From contig NZ_LR723670.1 of assembly GCF_902502825.2 (NCBI RefSeq), positions 3,530,501-3,594,500 on the forward strand: a stretch of 64,000 bases of DNA. Direction: 5' to 3'. The notes beneath the pieces are model-generated. The model was not told where the DNA came from. It saw only the letters and a program-made list of their open reading frames with translations, and ran no database searches. The DNA is from Pseudorhizobium flavum. GTDB lineage: Bacteria; Pseudomonadota; Alphaproteobacteria; Rhizobiales; Rhizobiaceae. A program made the position numbers and the translations under genes. This document shows, piece after piece, positions 1-8,983 of this stretch (its first letter is position 1; each line of letters begins with the position of its first letter).

Positions 1-1113
1 ATTGCGCTCACCTGCATCTGCACCGCTGCGCTCGGCCTCGGCTGCAAGCTCGATGGCCGCCCGTGCCACCTCGATCTCGGTCCTGGGGGAGCGACGCGCC
101 AGCTGCTCCACCCGGTTGCGGTAACTGTTGCGCGAGCCGAAATCGAGAGCCTCGTAATCGGACCTCTCGCGGAAGATCCGGTCCACATGCGAGACGTCCT
201 CGAACCAGACGCTCCACTCGGTGTCGTCGATCTCGCGCAGGCTCTTGATGATGTTGCCCATCGTGACGTTGCCGGAGGCAAGGCGGTTGTGCTCCGCCAT
301 CATGACCTCTTCGGCATCCGTGCCGGCCTGCTGGAGCCGCTCGTCGAGCCACGACACCGCAAAGCTGGATGTCTGGGAAGCGTTGCGAAGCCGGTAGAAG
401 AACTGCGTCGCGAAGGTATGGTCGGCAGCAAAAGGCTCCATGTCCTTCAGGACACCGGCGCTAGCGCCTTCGTCGTTCAGCCGGATGATGCGGTCTGCCA
501 GCTCGTTCGCCCTGATCCGCATGCGCCGGGACTTGTCCACACGCACCGCGATCCGCCGGAGGTTTTCGATGAGCACGAAGCGAAGGATGGAAGGCAGCGC
601 CCAGAGTTCACCGATTTCGAGCGGCTCCGTTTCCTGGAAGCCTTCAACGAGCGAAGCCAGCGACTCCTTCGAGACCGTGCTGTGGGTATGCGCCACATAG
701 AGCCAGGCGAGCGCCATGACCCGCGGCATGCTGTGAACGCCGACGGTTACCCGGGGAAGCTGGCGATAGAACTTCCGTGGGAAGTCGCGACGAACCTCCT
801 GGATCGCCTCTTCCACGATATAGTGATTGTCGATCAGCCATTCGGCCGCCGGCGTGATGGCCGCTCCCGCATCGACATCGGCGGCTATCGTCCGGTAGAT
901 GCGAAGAATGTCCTTCTCATTGGAGCGATGGCGACCGTAGAATTCGAAGGGCGCGAACTCCGGAAGGCGCTGCAGCCCGTCACGGCCGAATACCTGCCCC
1001 AGATCCCGCAATTCCTCGTTCTTCATGTACGCCGCACGGATCGTGTCGTTATGATCGACATGCTTGACGTCGGTATCGCGGGGGGAGGCTGACGGAGTGC
1101 TGTGAAAAGACAT
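1..1113 (-). CDS. Cyclic beta-1,2-glucan synthase-like protein (NdvB/ChvB family), N-terminal 371 residues, partial
   Basis: Reading leftwards from an ATG at 1113, an open frame of 371 codons runs off the window edge without a stop. The translation carries signatures of the N-terminal region of NdvB/ChvB-type proteins: ITPAAEWLIDNHYIVEEAI near residue 75, a LPRV stretch, and IGELWALPSILRFVLIENL near residue 150, followed by alternating helical segments. Family members are very large inner-membrane proteins (GT84 plus GH94 modules) that make periplasmic or secreted cyclic glucans. Only the N-terminal region is visible, so length and the catalytic modules cannot be checked. Overlapping frames at 8-352 and 187-1092 are shadows. 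The gene could be a shorter paralogue rather than the main ndvB, so no symbol is given. Confidence 0.85.
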   Translation of the reverse strand, partial: MSFHSTPSASPRDTDVKHVDHNDTIRAAYMKNEELRDLGQVFGRDGLQRLPEFAPFEFYGRHRSNEKDILRIYRTIAADVDAGAAITPAAEWLIDNHYIVEEAIQEVRRDFPRKFYRQLPRVTVGVHSMPRVMALAWLYVAHTHSTVSKESLASLVEGFQETEPLEIGELWALPSILRFVLIENLRRIAVRVDKSRRMRIRANELADRIIRLNDEGASAGVLKDMEPFAADHTFATQFFYRLRNASQTSSFAVSWLDERLQQAGTDAEEVMMAEHNRLASGNVTMGNIIKSLREIDDTEWSVWFEDVSHVDRIFRERSDYEALDFGSRNSYRNRVEQLARRSPRTEIEVARAAIELAAEAERSGADAGERN

Positions 1114-1429
1114 GGTTCTTCTGTCTACGCTTCGATCTGGAGCCGTGGGGCATATGCCTGCAGGACAAGCCGTTCATCGTCGTGCCGATCAAGGCACCCT
1201 GGTGACCAGAAAGTCTCCGAGACCGGGAAAATAGAGGGGAGTCCGGATTTTGCAAACAGCGTCTGCCTGAGGAGGGAATCGTGCAGTTCGCGCTTAACCC
1301 GCGCAGGCTGAACGCAAGCTGAATGACGGCCACCGCGCGTGCCGGGGCTTACCTTGCGGGAGCGCCATGCTATGGGTGTCCCCGCGGCTCCGACAGGCTA
1401 TCAACTTTACCACGAAGGCAAATAGAAAC
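1114..1429. other. Divergent intergenic region, no gene seen
   Basis: This stretch separates the leftward glucan-synthase-like gene from the rightward amidohydrolase and must hold both promoters. Short frames exist (for example 1049-1333 on the minus strand) but lack family features. No clear operator palindrome or terminator was recognised. Confidence 0.4.
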
Positions 1430-2602
1430 ATGACGATCCACATCCCGAACGACATGCCGGAGCTGGTGGCAATCCGGCATCATCTCCACCAGCATCCGGA
1501 ACTCGGCCTATCGGAATACGGAACGTCAGAATACCTTGCCGGCATGTTGTCCACCCTCGGGTATGAGGTGGCGCGGGGGCTCGCGAAGACGGGACTGGTG
1601 GCAACGCTCCGGAACGGCACGAGCAACCGGTCGCTCGGCATTCGCGCCGACATCGATGCGCTGCCGATCCTGGAGGAGACGGGGGCAGCACATGCCAGCA
1701 AGACCGATGGCCTGATGCACGCCTGCGGGCATGACGGCCATATGACCATGCTGCTGGGCGCTGCCCGGCTTCTCGCCGAAAGACGCAATTTCGATGGAAC
1801 GATCCACCTGATCTTCCAGCCGGCAGAAGAGAATTTTGGCGGCGCCCGGCTGATGATCGAGGACGGGCTGTTCGCGCGCTTTCCGTGCGATGCCGTCTTT
1901 GCGCTCCACAACGATCCGGGCCTTCCATTCGGAGAAGTCCATCTGCGGGAAGGGCCGATCATGGCGGCGGTCGACGAGTGCCGCATCGTTGTCAACGGCC
2001 GGGGTGGCCACGGGGCCGAGCCCCAGGAAACGGCCGACCCGATCATTGCCGGCGCAAGCATCATCATGGCGCTGCAGACCGTCGTATCACGCAACCTGCA
2101 TCCGCTCGATCCCGCCGTCGTCACGGTCGGTGCCTTTCATGCCGGACAGGCGAGCAATGTCATTCCGGAACGGGCCGAAATGTTGCTGACCATCCGGTCC
2201 TTCGTTCCCAAGGTTCGTGACCTGCTCGAGGCGCGCATTCGTGCGGTGGCGGAGGGACAGGCGACAAGCTACGGCATGTCGGTCAGCATCGAATACGAGC
2301 GCGGCTACGAGCCGACCGTCAACCACGCTGCGGAGACGGAGTTCGCCCGGCAGGTGGCCAGGCGCGTGGTCGGCCCGGCGAAGGTGCACGATGTCCCGCG
2401 CCCGATGATGGGAAGCGAGGATTTTGCCTACATGCTGGCCGAAAGGCCCGGCAGCTACTTCTTCCTGGGCACGAGGCGGACGCAGAAGGACCCGCCGCTT
2501 CATCATCCGCGGTACGATTTCAATGACGACGTCCTGCCGATCGGCGCGGCCCTGTGGGTCGAGCTCGCGGAGAGTTGGCTGCCAGCGAGCAACCGAGCCT
2601 AA
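1430..2602 (+). CDS. M20 family amidohydrolase (hippurate hydrolase / N-acyl-amino-acid deacylase type)
   Basis: A cytoplasmic di-metal hydrolase that releases amino acids from N-acyl or related amides; the substrate is not predictable. The 390-aa product matches the usual length of the M20D group. Visible motifs are the metal site HACGHDGH near residue 103, the catalytic EE pair in QPAEENFGGA near 138, a lid/dimerisation segment GRGGHGAEP near 190, and the late metal ligand in GSEDFAYM near 330. I start at ATG 1430 because the preceding 21 codons of the longer frame carry no family sequence; the Shine-Dalgarno is weak (GAAGG). It stands alone on the plus strand and converges with the dehydratase gene at 2617. 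Confidence 0.9.
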   Translation: MTIHIPNDMPELVAIRHHLHQHPELGLSEYGTSEYLAGMLSTLGYEVARGLAKTGLVATLRNGTSNRSLGIRADIDALPILEETGAAHASKTDGLMHACGHDGHMTMLLGAARLLAERRNFDGTIHLIFQPAEENFGGARLMIEDGLFARFPCDAVFALHNDPGLPFGEVHLREGPIMAAVDECRIVVNGRGGHGAEPQETADPIIAGASIIMALQTVVSRNLHPLDPAVVTVGAFHAGQASNVIPERAEMLLTIRSFVPKVRDLLEARIRAVAEGQATSYGMSVSIEYERGYEPTVNHAAETEFARQVARRVVGPAKVHDVPRPMMGSEDFAYMLAERPGSYFFLGTRRTQKDPPLHHPRYDFNDDVLPIGAALWVELAESWLPASNRA

Positions 2603-2616
2603 GCAGAGAGGGGCGG

Positions 2617-3588
2617 TCAACCGAACCGCTTGAAGGCCGCGTCGAAGACATCGTTGTCGATGTTGCCTCCTGAGGCGATGACGATGACCGTATCGCTAAG
2701 CGTCTCGCCATGAAACAGAGCGGCGGCGAGCGCCACGGCACCGCCGGGCTCGACCGCGATCTTCAGACGGCTGAACGCAAGCACGACTGCCTGAAGCGCC
2801 TCGTCATCGCTGACGGCGATGCCCGGTCCGGCAAGCCGCGACAGGATCGGAAAGGTGAGGCTGCCCGGTTGCGGGGTGACGATCGCGTCGCAGATGGAGC
2901 CGGTCTGGCTGGCATTCCGCTGAATGGTCCCCGCTTCCAGCGAGCGCGCGAAGTCGTCGAAGCCGAGGGGCTCACACGTCCGGACCCGAAGAGCGGGCGC
3001 CTTCGCTTCAAGCGCCAGCGCAACGCCGGACGCCAAGCCACCGCCGCCGGTGGGAACGAGTACATCTGCCGTCCCGATGCCCTCTTCCCCTGCCTGCTCG
3101 GCGATCTCCAGGCCAGTGGTGCCCTGTCCCGCGATGACCAGCGGCTCGTCAAAGGGGCGGATCAGCGTCAGGTTCCGCTCATGGGATAGTTTGGCGCCGA
3201 TGGCATCCCGATCCTCCGTTGCCCGATCATAGAGAACGACCTCGGCACCGAACGCCTTGGTGTTGGCGATCTTGATGCGCGGAGCGTCCGACGGCATGAC
3301 AATGACGCTGGGGATATTGTGAAGTTTCGCCGCAAGAGCCACACCCTGCGCGTGATTGCCGGACGAGAATGCGATCACACCCTTTTCTCGAACCTCGGGC
3401 GACAAGGCCGAGATGGCGGACCATGCGCCCCGGAACTTGAAGGATCCGGTGTGCTGCAGGCATTCGGGCTTCACGAAGATACGTCGTCCGGCGATCTCAT
3501 CGAGGAAGGGCGAGGAAAGGAGCGGCGTGCGCCGCACCCGACCGGCAAGACGGTCGCGTGCGGCTTCGATCATCTGGATGCTTGTCAT
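2617..3588 (-). CDS. PLP-dependent threonine/serine dehydratase-like protein
   Basis: A fold-type II pyridoxal-phosphate enzyme of 323 aa, expected to deaminate a hydroxy-amino acid such as threonine or serine to a keto acid. The Schiff-base lysine is K51 in GSFKFRGA. The substrate loop SSGNHAQGVALA and the phosphate-binding PTGGGGLASG follow in the expected order. It lacks the C-terminal ACT regulatory domain of biosynthetic IlvA, so a catabolic role is likelier. Similar proteins occur in hydroxyectoine gene sets (EutB), but no other ectoine genes are seen here. It lies 39 bp after the aldehyde dehydrogenase and is probably co-transcribed. Confidence 0.85.
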   Translation of the reverse strand: MTSIQMIEAARDRLAGRVRRTPLLSSPFLDEIAGRRIFVKPECLQHTGSFKFRGAWSAISALSPEVREKGVIAFSSGNHAQGVALAAKLHNIPSVIVMPSDAPRIKIANTKAFGAEVVLYDRATEDRDAIGAKLSHERNLTLIRPFDEPLVIAGQGTTGLEIAEQAGEEGIGTADVLVPTGGGGLASGVALALEAKAPALRVRTCEPLGFDDFARSLEAGTIQRNASQTGSICDAIVTPQPGSLTFPILSRLAGPGIAVSDDEALQAVVLAFSRLKIAVEPGGAVALAAALFHGETLSDTVIVIASGGNIDNDVFDAAFKRFG

Positions 3589-3603
3589 GTTGGACCCTGT
3601 TGA

Positions 3604-3622
3604 GGCGCCGATAGCCGGCGCC
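3604..3622. other. Intercistronic hairpin between aldehyde dehydrogenase and dehydratase genes
   Basis: A 7-bp perfect GC stem (GGCGCCG / CGGCGCC) with a 5-nt loop sits in the 39-bp gap. No T-tract follows on either strand, so an mRNA-processing or stability element is likelier than a terminator. Confidence 0.35.
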
Positions 3623-3627
3623 CTTGA

Positions 3628-5061
3628 TCAGGGCAACGTATAGGCAGTTTTCACCACAGTGAAGAACTCGGCTGCGTATTTCCCCTGCTCGCGCGGACCG
3701 AAGGAAGATGCCTTGCGACCGCCGAACGGCACATGGAAATCGACGCCTGCTGTCGGGAGGTTGACCATGACCATGCCGGCCTCGGAGTTGCGCTTGAAAT
3801 GCGTCGCGTACTTGAGGCTGGTGGTGGCGATACCCGCGGACAGACCGAAAGGCGTATCGTTGGCGACAGCGAGGGCCTCGTCGTAATCCTTCACCCGGAT
3901 GACGCTCGCCACCGGCCCGAAGATCTCCTCGCGGGAAATGCGCATCTGGTTCGTTGCTTCGGTAAAGAGCGTCGGCTGCAGGTAGAAGCCAGGAGTTTCG
4001 CGCTCGATGCGCTCGCCGCCGAACGCTAGCTTGGCGCCTTCCTTCTTGCCGATCTCGATATAGTCCATGTCCTGCTGGAGCTGCTTCTCGTCCACGACCG
4101 GCCCGATATGCGTGCCCTGCTTGAGAGCATTGTCGACGTTGAGCGTCTTCAGCTTATCCGTCAGCGCCGCCACGAACCTGTCATGGATGCCTTCGGTCAC
4201 GATGATGCGCGACGAAGCGGTGCAACGCTGGCCGGTGGAGAAGAAGCCGGAATTCGCTGCCGCCTCCACGGCGACATTGAGATCGGCATCGTCCAGAACC
4301 ACCATCGGGTTCTTGCCGCCCATTTCCAGCTGGAACTTACGGTTATGCTCGATGGAAGCGAGCGCCACGCGCTTGCCCGTCCCGGTGGAGCCGGTGAAGG
4401 TGATGCCCGCAAGATCCGGGCTGTCCAGCATTGCCTGACCAACGACGGAGCCGCGGCCCATGACCAGGTTCAGCACACCCTTCGGCAGGCCCGCACGGTG
4501 CAGAATGTCGACGATCGCCCAGGCGCAACCCGGAACCAGGTCGGCAGGCTTGAACACGACAGTATTGCCGTAGCAGAGCGCCGGCGCGATCTTCCACGCA
4601 GGAATGGCGATCGGGAAATTCCACGGGGTGATGATGCCGATCACGCCGAGCGGCTCGCGGGTAATTTCCACGCCGATGCCAGGACGGGCGGATGGCACAA
4701 CCTCGCCCGTCAGCCGCAGCGCTTCGCCAGCGAAGAAATCAAAGATTTGGGCCGCACGGATGGTTTCGCCGATCGCCTCCGGCAGCGTCTTGCCTTCTTC
4801 GCGCGCCAGGAGCTTGCCAAGCTCCTCCTTGCGCGCCAGGATTTCGTCCGCGGTCTTCTTCAGAATCGCGTGGCGCTCGAGGATCCCGGACTGCGACCAC
4901 TTCGGGAAGGCCGCCTTGGCAGCGGCAATCGCCTGCTTGGCATCATCGGCGGAGCCCTGTGCATAGGAACCGACGACGTCGTTGGTGTCGGAGGGGCTGA
5001 TGTTCCTGGAGGCGTCGCTGCCCACCCATTCGCCGGCAATGAGGTTCTGGTAGATGGTCAT
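3628..5061 (-). CDS. NAD(P)-dependent aldehyde dehydrogenase, alpha-ketoglutaric / succinic semialdehyde type
   Basis: A 477-aa aldehyde dehydrogenase of standard length that oxidises an aldehyde to its acid in the cytoplasm. The cofactor-binding TPWNFPIAIP, the general-base glutamate in LEMGGKNP near residue 246 and the nucleophile C280 in GQRCTASS are all intact. Overall pattern is closest to alpha-ketoglutarate-semialdehyde dehydrogenases of sugar-acid and hydroxyproline breakdown, but succinate-semialdehyde dehydrogenase activity cannot be excluded. AAGGAG stands 9 nt before the ATG. Its neighbours are the endonuclease-like gene 36 bp upstream and the dehydratase 39 bp downstream, all leftward. 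Confidence 0.88.
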   Translation of the reverse strand: MTIYQNLIAGEWVGSDASRNISPSDTNDVVGSYAQGSADDAKQAIAAAKAAFPKWSQSGILERHAILKKTADEILARKEELGKLLAREEGKTLPEAIGETIRAAQIFDFFAGEALRLTGEVVPSARPGIGVEITREPLGVIGIITPWNFPIAIPAWKIAPALCYGNTVVFKPADLVPGCAWAIVDILHRAGLPKGVLNLVMGRGSVVGQAMLDSPDLAGITFTGSTGTGKRVALASIEHNRKFQLEMGGKNPMVVLDDADLNVAVEAAANSGFFSTGQRCTASSRIIVTEGIHDRFVAALTDKLKTLNVDNALKQGTHIGPVVDEKQLQQDMDYIEIGKKEGAKLAFGGERIERETPGFYLQPTLFTEATNQMRISREEIFGPVASVIRVKDYDEALAVANDTPFGLSAGIATTSLKYATHFKRNSEAGMVMVNLPTAGVDFHVPFGGRKASSFGPREQGKYAAEFFTVVKTAYTLP

Positions 5062-5097
5062 GATGCACGCTCCTTGTGTCTTCGGTCGGGGCCTGAC

Positions 5098-5973
5098 TTA
5101 CGACGTCGAGCTGTCGCGTTCAATAGTATGACTAATGTTTTCCGGACGCTCATCCGCACCCCCTTCCACGTTCGGCAGCCGGACGCGGGCCTTTATCGGC
5201 AGATGATCCGACGCCACACGGGCAAGCGGCGTATCATGAGCGGCAACGGGACCTAGTATCTCGGGGCGGTTGGCCATGATCCGGTCGAGCGCCAGCACGG
5301 GAAGGCGGGACGGGAAGCTGGGTACTGCCGGCGGCAGACCGAAGATGGACGTCAGCGTGTTGAGCGAAGAGCGGTCGCCGAGGCGCCACTCGTTCAGATC
5401 GCCCATCAGCACAGTCGGCTGGTCGTCGCGGGAGCGGAGGAGATCGATGATCATGCGAGTCTGCTGGTGGCGGGACCGGTGAAGAAGACCAAGATGCGCG
5501 GCGATGACGCGCAGGCTGCTCCCGTCCTTCAGATCTAGCTCGGTCATCAGCGCGCCGCGAGGTTCGAGCCCCGGCAGCTTCACCTGGTGGACGTCACGGA
5601 TCAGTCCCTCGCGGAACAGGATCACATTCCCGTGCCAGCCATGCGCCTTGGAGCGACCGCCAAGCGGCACCGGCAAAAGCCCCGTTTCGCGTTCGAGCCA
5701 GTCGAGGTCGAGGAGACCGCGACGCTCTCCAAACCGGGTATCGGCTTCCTGCAGCGCAAGCACGTCCGCGGTGATCTCGCGGATCACCTCCTTCGTGCGA
5801 TAGGGATCGAACTTCCCGTCGACACCGACGCACTTATGGACATTGTAGGACGCGATCAGCAGCCCCTCGCCTGCATCCTCGCCGGACGCGCCGCCTGCAG
5901 CCTTCCCCCGTCGCCGGTGCTCCCGGATGGAGGCGAGAATATTGGCCGAAAGTCGTTCTCGTCGCGTCCTCAT
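5098..5973 (-). CDS. Endonuclease/exonuclease/phosphatase (EEP) family protein
   Basis: A 291-aa protein of the metal-dependent EEP superfamily, whose members cut DNA or dephosphorylate inositol- or lipid-linked phosphates. Visible motifs are SYNVHKC near residue 42, the metal-binding glutamate in LALQEAD near 77, GDLNEW near 190 and the C-terminal SDHLPI. There is no signal peptide. The gene follows the phospholipase-D-like gene by 36 bp; this pairing is common in rhizobia and suggests a role in lipid or envelope phosphate metabolism rather than DNA repair, but that is inference. GGAG precedes the ATG. Confidence 0.8.
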   Translation of the reverse strand: MRTRRERLSANILASIREHRRRGKAAGGASGEDAGEGLLIASYNVHKCVGVDGKFDPYRTKEVIREITADVLALQEADTRFGERRGLLDLDWLERETGLLPVPLGGRSKAHGWHGNVILFREGLIRDVHQVKLPGLEPRGALMTELDLKDGSSLRVIAAHLGLLHRSRHQQTRMIIDLLRSRDDQPTVLMGDLNEWRLGDRSSLNTLTSIFGLPPAVPSFPSRLPVLALDRIMANRPEILGPVAAHDTPLARVASDHLPIKARVRLPNVEGGADERPENISHTIERDSSTS

Positions 5974-6009
5974 GGTTCTCCAGCAAGCGTCTTCATTGAT
6001 CCGCTCAGT

Positions 6010-7467
6010 TCAAAGATAAGGTGACCCGAGCCAGAGCATCCTGTCGAGCAGCCGCGCCGGGAACGGCCGGTTCCTCAAGCCATCCAGTGTAACCTGGGTT
6101 GCAGTGGAAATGGCGAGATCAATCCTTCGTTCCAGCTCCTGCGCGAAAGAACTGTCGATCACCTCGAGGTCGACCTCGAAGTTGAGGCGCAGCGAGCGGG
6201 GGTCTAGGTTCGAAGAACCGACGAAAGCCCAGCACCCGTCGATCGCCATCAGCTTGGAATGATTGAACGCTCCCGGCGCCCGCCAGATCCGGCAATAGTT
6301 CTTCAACAACTGGTCGAACTGGCCGGTCATCGCCCGATCGACGAGCGTCAGGTTGTTTGCCTGCGGCACCACCACGTCGACCTCAACCCCGCGCCTCGCA
6401 GCCGTGACCAGGGCGGTGATCAATTCCCGGTCTGGCAAGAAATAGGGGGATGCGATGCGTATCGACCGGCCTGCGACGGAGAACGCGCCCATCAGCATCT
6501 TGTGGTTGGTTTCGACGCTGCGATCGGGACCAGAGGCGACCGCCCGGATCGCCACGGGCTGGCCCGGCTCGCTCGTCGGCGAGATGATCTGCCATGGTTC
6601 GCCGTGGAGATCCTCGCCGGAACTGAAACGCCAGTCGGAGGCGGCAATGGCAAAGAGATCCGCAACGACCGGCCCCGTGATCCTGAAATGCGTATCAACC
6701 GCGCAATCTGCCCCGAAAAGCTCACCGGAGAACGCTTCGCGAATGTTGACGCCACCGGTGAATGCCACGCAGCCGTCGACGACCAGTATCTTCCGGTGGG
6801 TGCGCAGATTGGCATAGGGCAATCGCAGGCCCATGATGACATTGCCGTTGAAAACGTCGACCGTCACGCCACCATCGCGCAGCATCCCCAGCACGCTCGG
6901 TACCGAGTAGCGAGCGCCGACCGCATCGATCAACACCCGCACCGCCACTCCCCGTCGGACTGCGGCCGTGAGGGCCTCAACGAAACGGCGTCCCACCCGA
7001 TCGCGATCGAAGATGTAGGTTTCGAGAAGGATCGACCGCTGCGCCTCGTCGATTGCCGTCAGCATCGCGCGGTACGCATCATCACCGGTAACGTGCGTCT
7101 CGATGGAGTTGCCGGTGGTGATGTCGTGTTCGGTCACCCGGTCGCCCAGGATCTTCATTGCGGCGAAGCGCTCGCCGAACCGTTCGGCGATCATTTCTCC
7201 GGTCGCGTCATAGGCCTCGAAATGATCCCGGGCGTGGCCCAGGAGCAAACGCCGGTCACTGATCGCGCTGCGGCGGATGCGGTTGATACCCGCGATGAAG
7301 TAGAGGACCGCCCCCACGATCGGCGACAGGATGATGATGCCGACCCAGCCGATTGCCGACCGCACCTCCTCCTTCGTCATAGCCGCGTGGATGGCAGCCA
7401 TTGCCCCCAGCACAAGCGAGAGCAGGAAGAGGATGTGGGGCCAGTACGGCTCAATGGCGGTCAGCAT
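6010..7467 (-). CDS. Phospholipase D superfamily protein, cardiolipin synthase type
   Basis: A 485-aa inner-membrane enzyme expected to join phosphatidylglycerol units (or similar) into cardiolipin. Two N-terminal membrane helices (about residues 10-30 and 37-58) precede two HKD motifs: HRKILVVD near residue 220 and HSKLMAID near 400, both with the full HxK-x4-D pattern and followed by GG(V)N or GSSN. I begin at ATG 7467; the longer frame opens at a TTG and adds only 12 codons. The architecture fits bacterial Cls. Rhizobia often carry more than one such gene, so the symbol is left empty. Confidence 0.85.
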   Translation of the reverse strand: MLTAIEPYWPHILFLLSLVLGAMAAIHAAMTKEEVRSAIGWVGIIILSPIVGAVLYFIAGINRIRRSAISDRRLLLGHARDHFEAYDATGEMIAERFGERFAAMKILGDRVTEHDITTGNSIETHVTGDDAYRAMLTAIDEAQRSILLETYIFDRDRVGRRFVEALTAAVRRGVAVRVLIDAVGARYSVPSVLGMLRDGGVTVDVFNGNVIMGLRLPYANLRTHRKILVVDGCVAFTGGVNIREAFSGELFGADCAVDTHFRITGPVVADLFAIAASDWRFSSGEDLHGEPWQIISPTSEPGQPVAIRAVASGPDRSVETNHKMLMGAFSVAGRSIRIASPYFLPDRELITALVTAARRGVEVDVVVPQANNLTLVDRAMTGQFDQLLKNYCRIWRAPGAFNHSKLMAIDGCWAFVGSSNLDPRSLRLNFEVDLEVIDSSFAQELERRIDLAISTATQVTLDGLRNRPFPARLLDRMLWLGSPYL

Positions 7468-7536
7468 GATGCGAAGATATAGGCAGCTCTTCGCCCCCCG
7501 CAATCAGCGACCGCGCGATGCCGGTTGCGGCTTTCG

Positions 7537-8895
7537 TCACACAGCGCCGATCTCCTTCGCGAATGCATCCAGGGAGGCTTCGAAGGTATCGAAAATGGTG
7601 TTGATCTGCTGCTCGTCGACGATCAATGGCGGGCAGAGCGCGATACTGTCTCCGATCGCCCGGCCGATCACGCCCTTGTCCAGCATGAGGGCGGCGAACT
7701 TCGGGCCCAACTGCCCGGCAGTAAAACCGTCCCTGGGATGGAGTTCCAGTGCGCCGATCAGGCCGACGCCCCGCGCCTCCACCGCCAGCGGATGGGCTTC
7801 CAGTGCCTTCAGGCGCTTGATGAAGAGCGAGCTGAGCTCGCGTACATTGCCGACCAGGTCGCGCTCCTCGATGATTGCGAGGTTCTCCAGCGCGACGGCG
7901 GCTGCGACCGGATGGCCGCTCGCGGTGAAGCCATGCCCGAATGTTCCGATCTTCGCCGACTCGTCAGCCAACGGCGCATAGACCCGTTCGTTGATGAGCA
8001 AGGCAGAGATAGGCTGGTAGGACGAAGACAGCTGCTTTGATACGGTGATGATGTCGGGCTGCAGCCCGAAGGTCGTGGTACCAAACATTTCGCCGGTCCG
8101 TCCGAAGCCGCAGATCACCTCGTCGGCGATCAGCAGGATGTCGTATTTGCGGAGGACCGCCTGTATGGCATTCCAATATCCTGCAGGCGGCACGATGACG
8201 CCGCCCGCGCCCATGACCGGTTCACCAATGAAAGCGGCCACGGTCTCAGGGCCCTCCTTGAGGATCAGGTCCTCCAGATCTCTAGCGCATCGCGCGACGA
8301 AGTCCTCTTCCGTCTCGCCCTCCTGCGCGAAGACGCGATAATGCGGACAGGTCGTGTGCAGGACATTCGACAGCGGCAAGTCGAAGGACCGGTGATTGTT
8401 GGGAAGGCCGGTCAGGCTGGCGCTCGCGATGGTGACCCCGTGATAGCCCTTGACCCGGGAAATAATCTTCTTCTTCTCCGGTTTGCCAAGAGCATTCGAC
8501 CGGTACCAGACAATCTTCATGGCTGTGTCGTTGGCTTCCGAGCCGGAATTGGTGAAGTACACCTTCGACATCGGCACCGGCGCCATCTGGATCAGCTTTG
8601 CCGCAAGGTCGACGGATGGTCCATGCGTGCGACCCGTAAAGGTGTGGTAGTAGGGCAGGATCGACATCTGCCGCACTGCGGCGTCAACCAACCGCTGCTC
8701 CCCGAAGCCCACGGCGACGCTCCAGAGCCCGGACATCGCCTCGATGTAGCGCTTGCCGTTGTTGTCGTAGACATAGACGCCTTCGCCCCTGTCTATGACG
8801 AGCGCGCCATCACGCTCCAGCGCCCGTGCATTGGTATAGGAATGCAGCTGGTAGGCCTGGTCGCGGGCTTCCACGGAATTGGGCTGAACGGTCAC
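7537..8895 (-). CDS. Class III PLP aminotransferase (omega-amino acid / polyamine:pyruvate type)
   Basis: A 452-aa fold-type I aminotransferase that moves an omega-amino group (for example of putrescine, beta-alanine or GABA) to pyruvate or another keto acid. Motifs seen: FTNSGSEANDTA (phosphate site), KGYHGVTIAS, ADEVICGFGRTG (PLP-ring aspartate) and the Schiff-base K287 in SKQLSSSY. The start is set at GTG 8895 because a clean AAGGAG lies 6 nt upstream; the longer frame begins at another GTG at 8925 without such a signal. It lies 69 bp before the cardiolipin-synthase-type gene on the same strand. Confidence 0.88.
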   Translation of the reverse strand: MTVQPNSVEARDQAYQLHSYTNARALERDGALVIDRGEGVYVYDNNGKRYIEAMSGLWSVAVGFGEQRLVDAAVRQMSILPYYHTFTGRTHGPSVDLAAKLIQMAPVPMSKVYFTNSGSEANDTAMKIVWYRSNALGKPEKKKIISRVKGYHGVTIASASLTGLPNNHRSFDLPLSNVLHTTCPHYRVFAQEGETEEDFVARCARDLEDLILKEGPETVAAFIGEPVMGAGGVIVPPAGYWNAIQAVLRKYDILLIADEVICGFGRTGEMFGTTTFGLQPDIITVSKQLSSSYQPISALLINERVYAPLADESAKIGTFGHGFTASGHPVAAAVALENLAIIEERDLVGNVRELSSLFIKRLKALEAHPLAVEARGVGLIGALELHPRDGFTAGQLGPKFAALMLDKGVIGRAIGDSIALCPPLIVDEQQINTIFDTFEASLDAFAKEIGAV

Positions 8896-8983
8896 GATCG
8901 TCTCCTTGGCAAAATCACACTGCACTCATATCGCCAAGCCGGACTCGCGTCAGCAGCGAAAAACGGCGCATGATGTCTCAGAT

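Noticed and set aside
187..1092. 301-codon plus-strand frame at the left edge
   Set aside because: The opposite strand encodes a convincing NdvB-like N-terminus over the same bases.
4108..5256. 382-codon plus-strand frame
   Set aside because: Antisense to the aldehyde dehydrogenase, with no recognisable motif; it continues through the next gene boundary.
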